Positions 45,186 through 53,922 of a DNA stretch of 64,000 bases are shown here, one piece after another. The position numbers and the translations under genes are program-made. This DNA comes from Sphingobacteriaceae bacterium (GTDB lineage Bacteria; Bacteroidota; Bacteroidia; B-17B0; Aurantibacillaceae). Every line of letters starts with the position of its first letter. Position 1 is the first letter of the stretch. Below the pieces are notes generated by a model, which was not told the DNA's origin, searched no databases, and was given only the letters and a program-made list of their open reading frames with translations. The stretch lies in assembly GCA_016715905.1 (NCBI GenBank), contig JADJXI010000004.1, forward strand, positions 124,001 to 188,000, in the 5' to 3' direction.

Positions 45186-45505
45186 TTTTCAGTTCTGTAT
45201 TTACAGCATTTAGGTAATTTATTATAGGCTTTATCATGGCCTTTGGCATTTTCGGTATCATATCCGCTTTTAGCAATGGCTTCTTCAATTTCAATTAAAC
45301 TGGTTTTATCACTGCTATAAGTAACGGTTGCTATTTTTGTTTTTTTGTCCCATATAAAATCCTTTACGCCTTTGATATCTGCCGCATTTTCAATCCGTTT
45401 TTTACAATCATCGCAATTTCCTTTAACGCTAAGGGTGGAAGTGATTACTTGAGATTTTATTTTGAGGCCTGTAAATATTAAGGCAATTAAAATTAATTTT
45501 TTCAT
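45170..45505 (-). CDS. Exported heavy-metal-associated (HMA) domain protein
   Basis: 111 residues. A signal peptide (KKLILIALIFTGLKIKSQ) precedes a ferredoxin-like HMA fold: SVKGNCDDCKKRIENAADIKGVKDFIWD, with the CxxC metal site, then ATVTYSSDKTSLIEIEEAIAKSGYDTENA. The tail has further Cys (KCCKYRTEKCEK). It probably binds Cu(I) or a similar metal in the periplasm and passes it on. The end overlaps the TonB receptor start by 16 bases, so the two are translated together. Confidence 0.88.
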   Translation of the reverse strand: MKKLILIALIFTGLKIKSQVITSTLSVKGNCDDCKKRIENAADIKGVKDFIWDKKTKIATVTYSSDKTSLIEIEEAIAKSGYDTENAKGHDKAYNKLPKCCKYRTEKCEKD

Positions 45506-45586
45506 TTTTTGATGTTATTAAATTAGTGGTAAATAAAATTTAGCCTGAACAAGCATGTCAGGTAATGCGTACTAAAATTTACTTAA

Positions 45587-45985
45587 TCAAATAATTAACA
45601 CCGATTTTTGATGCAGAATTGCGCGCCCGGGTTCGGGTAATTTTAAAGGTAAAAATTTACTTAAATGCGAATTTAAATTTGTTGTGGGTAAGATTGTTGT
45701 ATGAAAAAAGGAATTATCACATAAAACTTTAAATGGACTGGCGATTTCAATATTTTCCGTTTTTGAATAGGAGTCGTTGAACTGAGCAATGATTTTTACT
45801 TCATTTTGACAACAATCTGAATCTTCTTCCTCTTCTTCATCTCCACAACATCCTTGTGCTTTTACTAATGTACTCACGCTCTCTAATTCTCCTCCGCAAT
45901 AATGATAATATACCGGTATGCCCACATTCGTCAGCACATAAACTCCGACCAACAAGGCAAAGAAGTATTTGTATACATTATTCAT
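45587..45985 (-). CDS. HYC_CC_PP-family small membrane-anchored protein
   Basis: 132 residues. One N-terminal membrane segment or signal (YKYFFALLVGVYVLTNVGIPV) precedes the family motif HYCGG, then CCGDEEEEEDSDCC and a later PLKLPEPGR. The His-Cys and paired Cys suggest metal binding. The family is found beside metal transport genes in Bacteroidota, and its function has not been shown as far as I know. It lies 81 bases upstream of the HMA gene and is probably the first gene of this small operon. A perfect -7 box lies only 6 bases before the ATG. Confidence 0.82.
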   Translation of the reverse strand: MNNVYKYFFALLVGVYVLTNVGIPVYYHYCGGELESVSTLVKAQGCCGDEEEEEDSDCCQNEVKIIAQFNDSYSKTENIEIASPFKVLCDNSFFHTTILPTTNLNSHLSKFLPLKLPEPGRAILHQKSVLII

Positions 45986-45991
45986 TCATAT

Positions 45992-45999
45992 CAAAAATA
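45992..45999 (-). promoter_or_regulatory. -7 box TATTTTTG 6 bases before the HYC_CC_PP start
   Basis: A perfect TAnnTTTG on the leftward strand. Six bases separate it from the ATG at 45985, so the transcript would begin at or next to the start codon. Confidence 0.4.
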
Positions 46000-46145
46000 A
46001 GGAAACTTACTGCTGAATGAAAGGAATTTATATAATTTAACTAAACTTTGGCCAGAAAAAGCGGTTATAACAATCAAAAAGCAAATGTTAAAAACATTGT
46101 TACAAGCAGTAAAACGCAATTTTGAATAAGCTTAATTTTAGAAGG

Positions 46146-49076
46146 ATGAAAAGAACTCTTTTTACGGTATTGTCTTTGTATTTATTTACCGGATTTTATA
46201 ATCCCGACGGAAAAAAGATTTTAAATTTTAAAGACGAAAAGGAAAAAGGAATGCATCAATGGGTGGATTCCGTTTTCAATTCACTAAGCCCGAATCAACG
46301 CCTGGCCCAGTTGTTTATGGTAGCCGCGTATAGCAATAAGGATGCAAAGCATATTAAGTCAATCAGTGATTTGATCACTAAACAGAACATTGGTGGTTTA
46401 ATTTGGATGCAGGGCGGTCCGGTTAAACAAGGTAAGCTTGCCAATTATTATCAATCTTTGGCTAAAACTCCGCTACTCTACAGTATTGATGGGGAATGGG
46501 GATTAGCCATGCGCTTGGATAGTACGCCACGTTATCCAAAACAAATGACTTTAGGTGCTATTCAAAACGATTCGTTGATTTATCAAATGGGTGCACAAAT
46601 TGCAGTCGAGTGTAAGCGAATGGGTTTGCATGTGAATTTTGCGCCGGTTATTGATGTAAATAATAATCCCGATAATCCGGTAATTGGTGTGAGAAGTTTT
46701 GGCGAGAATAAATATAAGGTTGCGCAAAAAGCCTATATGTATATGGCCGGTATGCAGGATAATCAGGTGATGGCTAATGGAAAACATTTTCCCGGCCATG
46801 GAGATACCGATAGTGATTCACATAAAACCCTCCCTCTAATTAAGCAAAGTCGTGAGCGTTTAGATTCATTGGAGTTATATCCGTTTCGTTATTTATTTGA
46901 GAGAGGATTAGGAAGTATTATGGTGGCACATTTAAATATCCCAAGTTTAGATACCACTAAAAATCTGGCATCAACTTTATCCCCAAAAGTGGTAACCGAT
47001 TTGCTTAAAAAGGAAATGGGTTTTAAAGGTTTAATTTTTACAGATGCTTTAAACATGAAAGGAGTGGCTAAATATTTTCCTCCGGGAATTGTAGATGTAA
47101 AAGCATTAATTGCCGGCAACGATGTTTTGTTATTCAGCGAAAATGTTCCTAAAGCTATTGCTGAAATAAATAGGGCAATTGATTCGGGATTGGTAAGTAG
47201 GGCTGAAGCAGATGAACATTGTAAAAAAATATTGCGGGCCAAATATCAACTGGGGTTGAATAAGAAACAAGAAATTGTAACCCGTAATTTAACTAAAGAT
47301 TTAAACAGTAAGGAGAGTGAAATTTTAAATAAAAAATTGGCCATTGCAGCGGTAACCTTACTAAAAAATGAAAATAATTTTATTCCACTTAAAAATTTAG
47401 ACAGTAGCCGCATTGTGGAAGTTTCGTTTGGTGAAACAGAAGAAAATGCTTTAGGTGCTGCCATGAAAAGACATGCTTACGTGGAGCATGTAGGGTTGAA
47501 ACATAATGCTAGCCAATCTGAAATAACAGCTGCATTCGAAAAAATAAAGGAGGCAGATAAGGTAATTATACAAATAAACAAGGCCAGTTTAAGGGCAACA
47601 AATTATTATGGAGTTGGTGCTCAATCTATCCGGTTAATGGATTCAATTGCACAATTAAAACCCAGTGTTCTCGTTTTATTTACCAATCCCTATATTTTAA
47701 ACAGCATTCAAAATTTAAATCATTACAAAGCCATTGTGATGGCTTATGAATATATTCCTTCTTTATTGGTTGCGGGGGCCGAAGCTTTAGTTGGAATAAA
47801 TAAAGTGAATGGAAAATTGCCTGTGTCTACTAAATTTTTCCCTGCCAATTTCGGCTTGGAATTAGATGCTATAGATTCTCACATTATCACGAAAGAACAA
47901 AAAGATTTTTATAAAATGAAATTTGGTGCTGTAGATAGTATTGCGCTTTGGGGAATTCAGGAAAAAGCCTATCCGGGTTGCCAGATCATAGCGTTAAAAG
48001 ACGGGGAAGTGGTGTATCAAAAAAGTTTTGGTAAGTATACCTATAATTCTGACTCTAAAGATGTGGATAATGGTACAATTTATGATTTAGCGAGTTTAAC
48101 TAAAATAACGTCCTCGGCTTTGGCATTAATGAAATTAAAGGGAGAGGGTAAGTTTGATTATAGCTTAACACTGGCGGATTATTTAGAACAAGTTAAAAAT
48201 ACCAATAAAGAAAGTTTAAAATTAGAAGATATCCTCGCGCATCAATCGGGTTTAGAGGCTTGGATTCCATTTTACTTAAAAACATTGACTAAAAAAGATG
48301 ATTATAAACCCGGCTATTATTCTTCCAAAGCCAGTGAATTATTTCCTACGCGCGTGGCTAAAAAATTATATGTGATTAAAGGATTTAACGATTCTATTTA
48401 TAAAAGAATTTTAGAATCTAAATTACATAAACCCGGAAAATATTTATACAGCGATTTGGGCTATTACTTTATACAACAAATCATTGAAAAGCAAAGCGGA
48501 AAAACATTGGATGAATATGTGAAAGATATTTATTTTAAAATGGGTTTAACTTTAACCTATAATCCGTTAAAGTATTTTTCAATTCTTCAAATTGCTCCAA
48601 CGGAAAATGATTCCAAGTTTAGAAAACAAATTGTGCAAGGCCATGTGCATGACCCCGGCGCAGCATTAATGGGTGGTGTTGCGGGACATGCCGGTTTGTT
48701 TGGTAATGCGCAGGATGTGGCTAAACTCATGCAATTGTATTTGAATAAAGGGGAGTGGAATGGAAAAAGAATTTTAGATAGCAATGTGGTGATTGATTTT
48801 ACCGGATGCCATTTTTGTCCGGATAATCGCCGTGGCTTGTGTTTTGAAAAACCCGAAACCAATGCTAAAAAGGATAGTCCCGTTGTTTCTGATTGTAGTC
48901 CCATGAGTTTTGGGCACAGTGGATTTACCGGAACATTTGCCTGGGCTGATCCTACCAATAAACTCGTATATGTATTTTTAAGCAATCGTGTTTACCCCGA
49001 TGTGGAACCCAATAAATTAGCCAAATTAGGTATACGAGGAAAAATTCATAAGGCATTTTATGATGCGCTTAAGTAA
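46146..49076 (+). CDS. GH3 glycosidase / class C-type beta-lactamase-fold fusion
   Basis: 976 residues from the ATG at 46146; a TTG at 46122 is possible but puts charged residues before the signal (TLFTVLSLYLFTGFY). Residues about 40-385 are a GH3 catalytic domain with the NagZ signature KHFPGHGDTDSDSHKTLP and the nucleophile Asp in GLIFTDALNMKGV. Residues about 390-580 are the GH3 C-terminal domain. Residues about 590-970 are a beta-lactamase/transpeptidase-like serine domain with SLTK (catalytic Ser and Lys), YSDLGY and HSGFTG. This fusion is known in Bacteroidota and is thought to act on peptidoglycan fragments, cleaving N-acetylglucosamine and perhaps peptide bonds. The substrate of the second domain is not proven. 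Confidence 0.92.
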   Translation: MKRTLFTVLSLYLFTGFYNPDGKKILNFKDEKEKGMHQWVDSVFNSLSPNQRLAQLFMVAAYSNKDAKHIKSISDLITKQNIGGLIWMQGGPVKQGKLANYYQSLAKTPLLYSIDGEWGLAMRLDSTPRYPKQMTLGAIQNDSLIYQMGAQIAVECKRMGLHVNFAPVIDVNNNPDNPVIGVRSFGENKYKVAQKAYMYMAGMQDNQVMANGKHFPGHGDTDSDSHKTLPLIKQSRERLDSLELYPFRYLFERGLGSIMVAHLNIPSLDTTKNLASTLSPKVVTDLLKKEMGFKGLIFTDALNMKGVAKYFPPGIVDVKALIAGNDVLLFSENVPKAIAEINRAIDSGLVSRAEADEHCKKILRAKYQLGLNKKQEIVTRNLTKDLNSKESEILNKKLAIAAVTLLKNENNFIPLKNLDSSRIVEVSFGETEENALGAAMKRHAYVEHVGLKHNASQSEITAAFEKIKEADKVIIQINKASLRATNYYGVGAQSIRLMDSIAQLKPSVLVLFTNPYILNSIQNLNHYKAIVMAYEYIPSLLVAGAEALVGINKVNGKLPVSTKFFPANFGLELDAIDSHIITKEQKDFYKMKFGAVDSIALWGIQEKAYPGCQIIALKDGEVVYQKSFGKYTYNSDSKDVDNGTIYDLASLTKITSSALALMKLKGEGKFDYSLTLADYLEQVKNTNKESLKLEDILAHQSGLEAWIPFYLKTLTKKDDYKPGYYSSKASELFPTRVAKKLYVIKGFNDSIYKRILESKLHKPGKYLYSDLGYYFIQQIIEKQSGKTLDEYVKDIYFKMGLTLTYNPLKYFSILQIAPTENDSKFRKQIVQGHVHDPGAALMGGVAGHAGLFGNAQDVAKLMQLYLNKGEWNGKRILDSNVVIDFTGCHFCPDNRRGLCFEKPETNAKKDSPVVSDCSPMSFGHSGFTGTFAWADPTNKLVYVFLSNRVYPDVEPNKLAKLGIRGKIHKAFYDALK

Positions 49077-49084
49077 ACGCTGAA

Positions 49085-50310
49085 ATGAAATTATTAATAC
49101 TTACTCAATATTTTCAGCCCGAAATTGGAGCTCCTCAAAACAGGTTGTTTGAACTGGCTCTGCGTTTAAAGGCCAAAGGGGTTGATATTACTGTTTTAAC
49201 AGCCATGCCCAATTATCCGCAGATGGAAATTTATCCGGCTTACCGGGGTAAAAATTATTTTTACGAAGAAATAGGGGGATTAAAAGTGCATCGTGCTTCC
49301 ATCTTTGTTTCTCAAAAAAAATCCATACTTAATCGCCTAAAAAATTATTTCAGCTTTGTTATTTCCAGTAAAAAGTGGGTAGGGAAAAATTGGGAGTTTT
49401 TGATTTTATCCTGTGCGAATCTCCGCCTTTATTTTTGGCTTATTCAGCTATGTATTTAGCACGAATTAAAAAAGCAAAATTAATTTTTAACGTGAGTGAT
49501 TTGTGGCCGGAGAGCGCAGAAAAGCTTGGGGTAATTACCAATAAGTGGTTATTAAAACCGGCCTATCGACTAGAGGAGAAAGTATATCGAAAATCTATTT
49601 TGGTTACCGGACAAACACAAGGTATTTGCTCGGATATAGAAAAAAGATTTCCAAACGTAAATACGTATTGGTTACCGAATGGGGTGGATTTGGATTATTA
49701 CAATCCGGATAAATACAACGAACCGGATTGGAGAATTAAAAATGGGTTTAATCAGGAAGATTGTATTTTTTTATATGCCGGTATTTTAGGCTTGGCCCAA
49801 AATTTGGAAATTATTCTTTCAGCAGCAATGTTGAATCAGCAAAATAAAAAAATAAAATTTGTTTTAATGGGTTCTGGTCCGGAAGAAAATAAGCTAAAGC
49901 AAATAAAAAAAGAAAAAAATATTGAAAATGTATTTTTTTTAAACGCAGTAAGTAAAAAGGAAATGCCTGTTATTTTAAAATCAATAAATGCGGCTATAAT
50001 TCCACTTCGGAAACTAGATTTATTCAAAGGGGCTATTCCTTCTAAAATATTTGAAAATTTGGCGATGCGTGTTCCAATTATACTTGGTGTTGATGGTGAA
50101 GCCAGAAACCTATTTATAACTCAGGGAAACTGCGGATTATATTTTGAACCGGACAATATTCAGGAATTGGCAAAATGTGTACTAAAAATGTATGAAGAGG
50201 AGGAGATGAGAAAAGAATGGGGTAAAAATGGACGAACATTTGCCGAAAAAAATTTTAACCGGGATATCATTGCTAAAAACTTTTACGATAAATTGAAAGC
50301 ATTGCCGTGA
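49085..50310 (+). pseudogene. WbuB-like GT4 glycosyltransferase gene with a one-base frameshift
   Basis: The first frame (49085 to about 49380) gives the N-terminal GT-B half: LILTQYFQPEIGAPQNRLFELALRL, VLTAMPNYPQMEIYP. The second (about 49381 to 50310) gives REKLGVFDFILCESPP, NVSDLWPESAEKLG, WLPNGVDLDYY, FLYAGILGLAQN and the nucleotide-sugar site KGAIPSKIFENLAM. At the join, TGG-GT-AGG has one base too few. A fourth G in the GGG run would read SKKWGREKLGVFD, which is the normal sequence. The full protein would be about 409 residues. It is either a fresh mutation or a homopolymer assembly error. The context (methyltransferase and O-antigen ligase next) indicates surface-glycan synthesis. Confidence 0.88.
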
Positions 50311-50966
50311 GCAACGAAAAAATCATACAGGAGCAGTATCAGAAACGATTAAATACGGAACAGTTGTATTCATCTGTTTATGCAAATTTAGCCGGGGAAG
50401 AACGATTTGAAAAGACAAAAAAATTATTGCAGCAGTTTTTTTCTGATTTAAGCAACAAAACCGTTCTTGAAATAGGAGCCGGGCAAGGGCATAATGTAGA
50501 GATGCTAATGAAATGCGGATTTGCAAGAAAGAATATCTCCTTAAATGAACTTTTACCGGAGCGAATCAGTGCCATTAAAGAAAATTACTCAGATTTAACG
50601 CTTTATGAAGGCGATGCTTTAAAAATTGAAACTGAAGCTAAATTTGATTGTGTATTTCAGTCTACTGTGTTTACTTCCGTATTAAAACAGGAAGATAGAG
50701 TAAAACTGGCCAAAAAAATGTGGGATTTATTAAATCCCGGCGGTATAATATTGTGGTACGATTTTATTTATAACAATCCGGCCAATAAAAATGTGCGTAA
50801 GGTAAGTGTAAGTAATCTACTAAAGTTATTTCCGAATTCTAAAGAAAAAAAAATTAGTAAGGTCACGCTTGCTCCTCCAATTGGGAGAAGAGTGGGAGAG
50901 TGGTACCCTATTTTTAATTTACCTTTCCTAAGGACCCACGCAATCGGCATTTTAAAGAAAGAATAA
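50307..50966 (+). CDS. SAM-dependent methyltransferase of the surface-glycan group
   Basis: 219 residues with a GTG start that overlaps the glycosyltransferase stop (GTGA). The class I SAM fold has TVLEIGAGQGHNVEMLMKCG (SAM loop), LYEGDALKIETEAKFDCVFQST and WDLLNPGGIILWYDF. The substrate is probably a sugar or lipid-linked intermediate given the neighbours, but nothing in the sequence sets it. Read with the GT4 gene; 75 bases separate it from the ligase gene. Confidence 0.85.
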   Translation: MSNEKIIQEQYQKRLNTEQLYSSVYANLAGEERFEKTKKLLQQFFSDLSNKTVLEIGAGQGHNVEMLMKCGFARKNISLNELLPERISAIKENYSDLTLYEGDALKIETEAKFDCVFQSTVFTSVLKQEDRVKLAKKMWDLLNPGGIILWYDFIYNNPANKNVRKVSVSNLLKLFPNSKEKKISKVTLAPPIGRRVGEWYPIFNLPFLRTHAIGILKKE

Positions 50967-51041
50967 GCTTCACAAACTACTGTTCGTAAGTTGAGGAACT
51001 AATTGCAGTATTAAATTTCCGGTTTTTATAACTTAGTAAGG

Positions 51042-52265
51042 ATGATGGAAAATGGAATTTTATCCTTTAAACAGCGTTTGTTTTATTTTTTTCCGGTGCT
51101 TTTTTGTTTTGCGCTCCCTTACGGTACTTTGTTTTTATCCGGATTAATTTTGGTTTGGTCACTTTCTTCGTTTTTTGTGATAAAAAAGGATTTACTGATA
51201 CAGGGATTCAAAAACAAATATTTTCTGATACTTAGTTCATTTTTTTTGTTTACCGCTTTAAGTGCATTGTTTTCGGATAATAAATCGGAGGCTTTATTTA
51301 ATGTAGAGAACAAGCTTAGTTTTATTGTTTTCCCTTATTTATTGTTTTGTTTTAAATGGCCAACACAAATTTTAAAAAAATGTGTGGTGGCATTTATTTC
51401 AGGATGTTTTTTTGCTTGTGTGTTATTAATCGGAAGGGCATTTGTTTATTATTTTCAGGGTGATGCCGCCTATTTTTTTTATAATGCATTTTCTTTTTTC
51501 ATACACCCCTCCAGTTTTACGATGTATTTGATTTTTGCGGTTTGTCTTTCCGTAATCTATTATCCCTCCTGGTTTAAGGAAATAAAAATGTACAGGTATG
51601 TTACGTATTTATTTAATATAATTTTTATCGTTACAATTTTTCTAAATTCTTCTAAAATCGGAATTATCAGTTCGGTATTCTGTTTTATAATTTTATTTCT
51701 GCATAAAAATAAGCACCGTTTGAATTTTAAATTTGTTGGTGTTGTAGTTTTGACGATTATTGTTTTATCCTTTGTATTATTTCAAATATTTCCAACAACA
51801 TTTGAAAGATTGCAAGCTATTACGGAGTTTAATCCCGAATTAATTGATAAAGCATCAACGGAAAGTACAGGCGTAAGGTATTTAATTTGGGAACAAAGTT
51901 TGCTCATTATTAAAGAAAATTTTTTATGGGGTGTTACGGTGGGAGATGCAAATGACGCCTTGTTAAATGCTTATCAGAACAACGGAATGACCGGGGCCTT
52001 TGAGCACCAACTGAATGCACACAATCAATTCCTACAAACTTTTATTGGATTAGGAATAATTGGTTTTTTGTTATTGAGTTCATTTACTTTTGGCGCTTTA
52101 TTAAAAGCCATTCTGAGGAAAAATATAGTTTTGATTTTGTTTCTCATTTTCATTGTTCTTAATTTTTTAGTGGAATGTATGTTACAACGATCAGACGGGA
52201 CTTTATTTTTTGTATTTTTTTATTGTTTTTTAAATCGTAGAAATATAGATGAAGAACTTGCTTAA
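51042..52265 (+). CDS. O-antigen ligase / Wzy-like polymerase family protein
   Basis: 407 residues with about ten to twelve membrane helices from residue 12 on. The large periplasmic loop before the last helices contains FERLQAITEFNPELIDKASTESTGVRYLIWEQSL and the family His in AHNQFLQTFIGLGIIGFLL. Members either join finished O-antigen to lipid A core (WaaL) or polymerise repeat units (Wzy); short sequence cannot separate these. The neighbouring glycosyltransferase and methyltransferase support a polysaccharide role. The following peptidase gene starts 17 bases before its stop. Confidence 0.85.
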   Translation: MMENGILSFKQRLFYFFPVLFCFALPYGTLFLSGLILVWSLSSFFVIKKDLLIQGFKNKYFLILSSFFLFTALSALFSDNKSEALFNVENKLSFIVFPYLLFCFKWPTQILKKCVVAFISGCFFACVLLIGRAFVYYFQGDAAYFFYNAFSFFIHPSSFTMYLIFAVCLSVIYYPSWFKEIKMYRYVTYLFNIIFIVTIFLNSSKIGIISSVFCFIILFLHKNKHRLNFKFVGVVVLTIIVLSFVLFQIFPTTFERLQAITEFNPELIDKASTESTGVRYLIWEQSLLIIKENFLWGVTVGDANDALLNAYQNNGMTGAFEHQLNAHNQFLQTFIGLGIIGFLLLSSFTFGALLKAILRKNIVLILFLIFIVLNFLVECMLQRSDGTLFFVFFYCFLNRRNIDEELA

Positions 52266-53904
52266 ATATTTTATTATTTTATTGTTTACAGGTAATTTAT
52301 GGGGTCAAACTTCCCAATTTAATTGGCCCTTAGATTCTCCAAGAACAATTACCGGAAATTACGGTGAATTAAGACCTAATCACTTTCATGCCGGTTTGGA
52401 TTTTAGTACCGGAGGACGAGTAAACAAAGCCGTGTTTGCTGCAGCAGATGGATTTGTATCTCGGGTTAAAGTAAGTGCCGGTGGATATGGAAATAATCTG
52501 TACATCACACATCCGAATGGTAAAGTGAGTGTTTATGCACATTTAAATTCTTTTTATGGAGAATTAGCTGCGTTTGTAAAGAAAATGCAGTATAAAAAAG
52601 AAAGTTTTGAGATTGACGAATATCTTTCGCCGGAGCAGTTTCCGGTTAATAAAAGAAAGTTAATCGGTTTATCCGGAAATTCAGGATCTTCCACTGCTCC
52701 TCATTTACATTTCGAAATCAGAGATGAAAAATCGGAAGTGCCTTTAAATCCTTTAAAGTATTACCTTGTTCAAGATAATCAACATCCGGTTTTAGAACGC
52801 GTAGCTTTTTATAATCTGGCAGATACCAGTTCGCCAAAATTTTTACAATCGCTCAAAATAAAAAATATTGGTAATCATCAATATCAAGTAATCAAAGATA
52901 GTGTAGTGCTTACGCAGGGAATTTTAGGATTAGCTTTTTCCGGCTACGATAAAAGTTATGTGAATGGCAATCATAATAATATTTATTCGGCTAAAGTTTA
53001 TTTTGATAACATGTTAATTCATGCACATAAACTGGAAGAAATATCCTTCGATGATAGCCGCTTTGTGAATGAATTCAGTGAGCTGGCAGAGAAACATAAA
53101 TTTCAAAAATGTTTTGTTCCTACATTATATCCTCCCGGTATATATGAACGCAGGCCCACCAAAGGAAGAATATTACTTTCGGATACTAATTTCCACACTT
53201 TAAAATTAGTGGTGATGGATGAATTCAATAATGAAACAAGTTTAACTTTCACCTTCAAAACCCGAAAATTAAATTACTATGCCAAACCTTCCATCAACAG
53301 TGATGTGTATGTTGATTGCACCGAAGATTTAATGATTAGTAAAAAGAAGTTACAAATATTTATTCCGGCACACACATTTTATTATTCAACCGGTTTAATC
53401 TTTGAAAATACCTTAGAAACCAGCGGTAAAATTATTATTCTGCCCAGAGAATCTAATTTAAAATCAACTTGTATTATTGGTTTTGAAGTTCCTAATAAAT
53501 ATAAAAAGGTAAAAGATAAATTATTGCTGAACAGTGGCTCTTATCACATTCCGCCCATTGTAAAAAGAGATTCGGTTTTTTATTCAGTTAAAAATTTAGG
53601 CAGTTTTTTAATAGAAGTAGATACAGTTAATCCAAAAATTAAAACTAAAATACCCTTAGCTAAACTTAAATCACTTAAAACTGCAAAACATCTCGATTTT
53701 TCCATTTCGGATAACTTAAGTGGCATCTATAAATATCGGTTAACCATAAATAATAAATGGGTGTTAGCAGAATACGATGCTAAATCTCATAAATTAGTTT
53801 ATTTATTTGACGAACAAACGCCAAGAGGGAAATTAATAATTCATTTAGAAGTAGAAGATCGGGTAGGGAACAAAGAAGTTTTAAAATTTGAATCGGTTAG
53901 GTGA
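52249..53904 (+). CDS. M23-family peptidoglycan endopeptidase
   Basis: 551 residues. A signal peptide (LKYFIILLFTGNLWGQT) leads into a LytM/M23 domain (residues about 20-180). The metal ligands are HFHAGLDF (His and Asp) and HLHFEIRD (His-x-His). LSGNSGSSTAPHLHFEI is the family signature. The remaining 370 residues are beta-rich and unassigned (GIYERRPTKGRILLSD, NLGSFLIEVDTVNPKIK), perhaps Ig-like modules. It probably cuts peptide cross-links in the periplasm. It is translationally coupled to the ligase gene by a 17-base overlap, which may or may not mean a shared job. Confidence 0.9.
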   Translation: MKNLLKYFIILLFTGNLWGQTSQFNWPLDSPRTITGNYGELRPNHFHAGLDFSTGGRVNKAVFAAADGFVSRVKVSAGGYGNNLYITHPNGKVSVYAHLNSFYGELAAFVKKMQYKKESFEIDEYLSPEQFPVNKRKLIGLSGNSGSSTAPHLHFEIRDEKSEVPLNPLKYYLVQDNQHPVLERVAFYNLADTSSPKFLQSLKIKNIGNHQYQVIKDSVVLTQGILGLAFSGYDKSYVNGNHNNIYSAKVYFDNMLIHAHKLEEISFDDSRFVNEFSELAEKHKFQKCFVPTLYPPGIYERRPTKGRILLSDTNFHTLKLVVMDEFNNETSLTFTFKTRKLNYYAKPSINSDVYVDCTEDLMISKKKLQIFIPAHTFYYSTGLIFENTLETSGKIIILPRESNLKSTCIIGFEVPNKYKKVKDKLLLNSGSYHIPPIVKRDSVFYSVKNLGSFLIEVDTVNPKIKTKIPLAKLKSLKTAKHLDFSISDNLSGIYKYRLTINNKWVLAEYDAKSHKLVYLFDEQTPRGKLIIHLEVEDRVGNKEVLKFESVR

Positions 53905-53922
53905 TATAATAATAGAGGAAAT

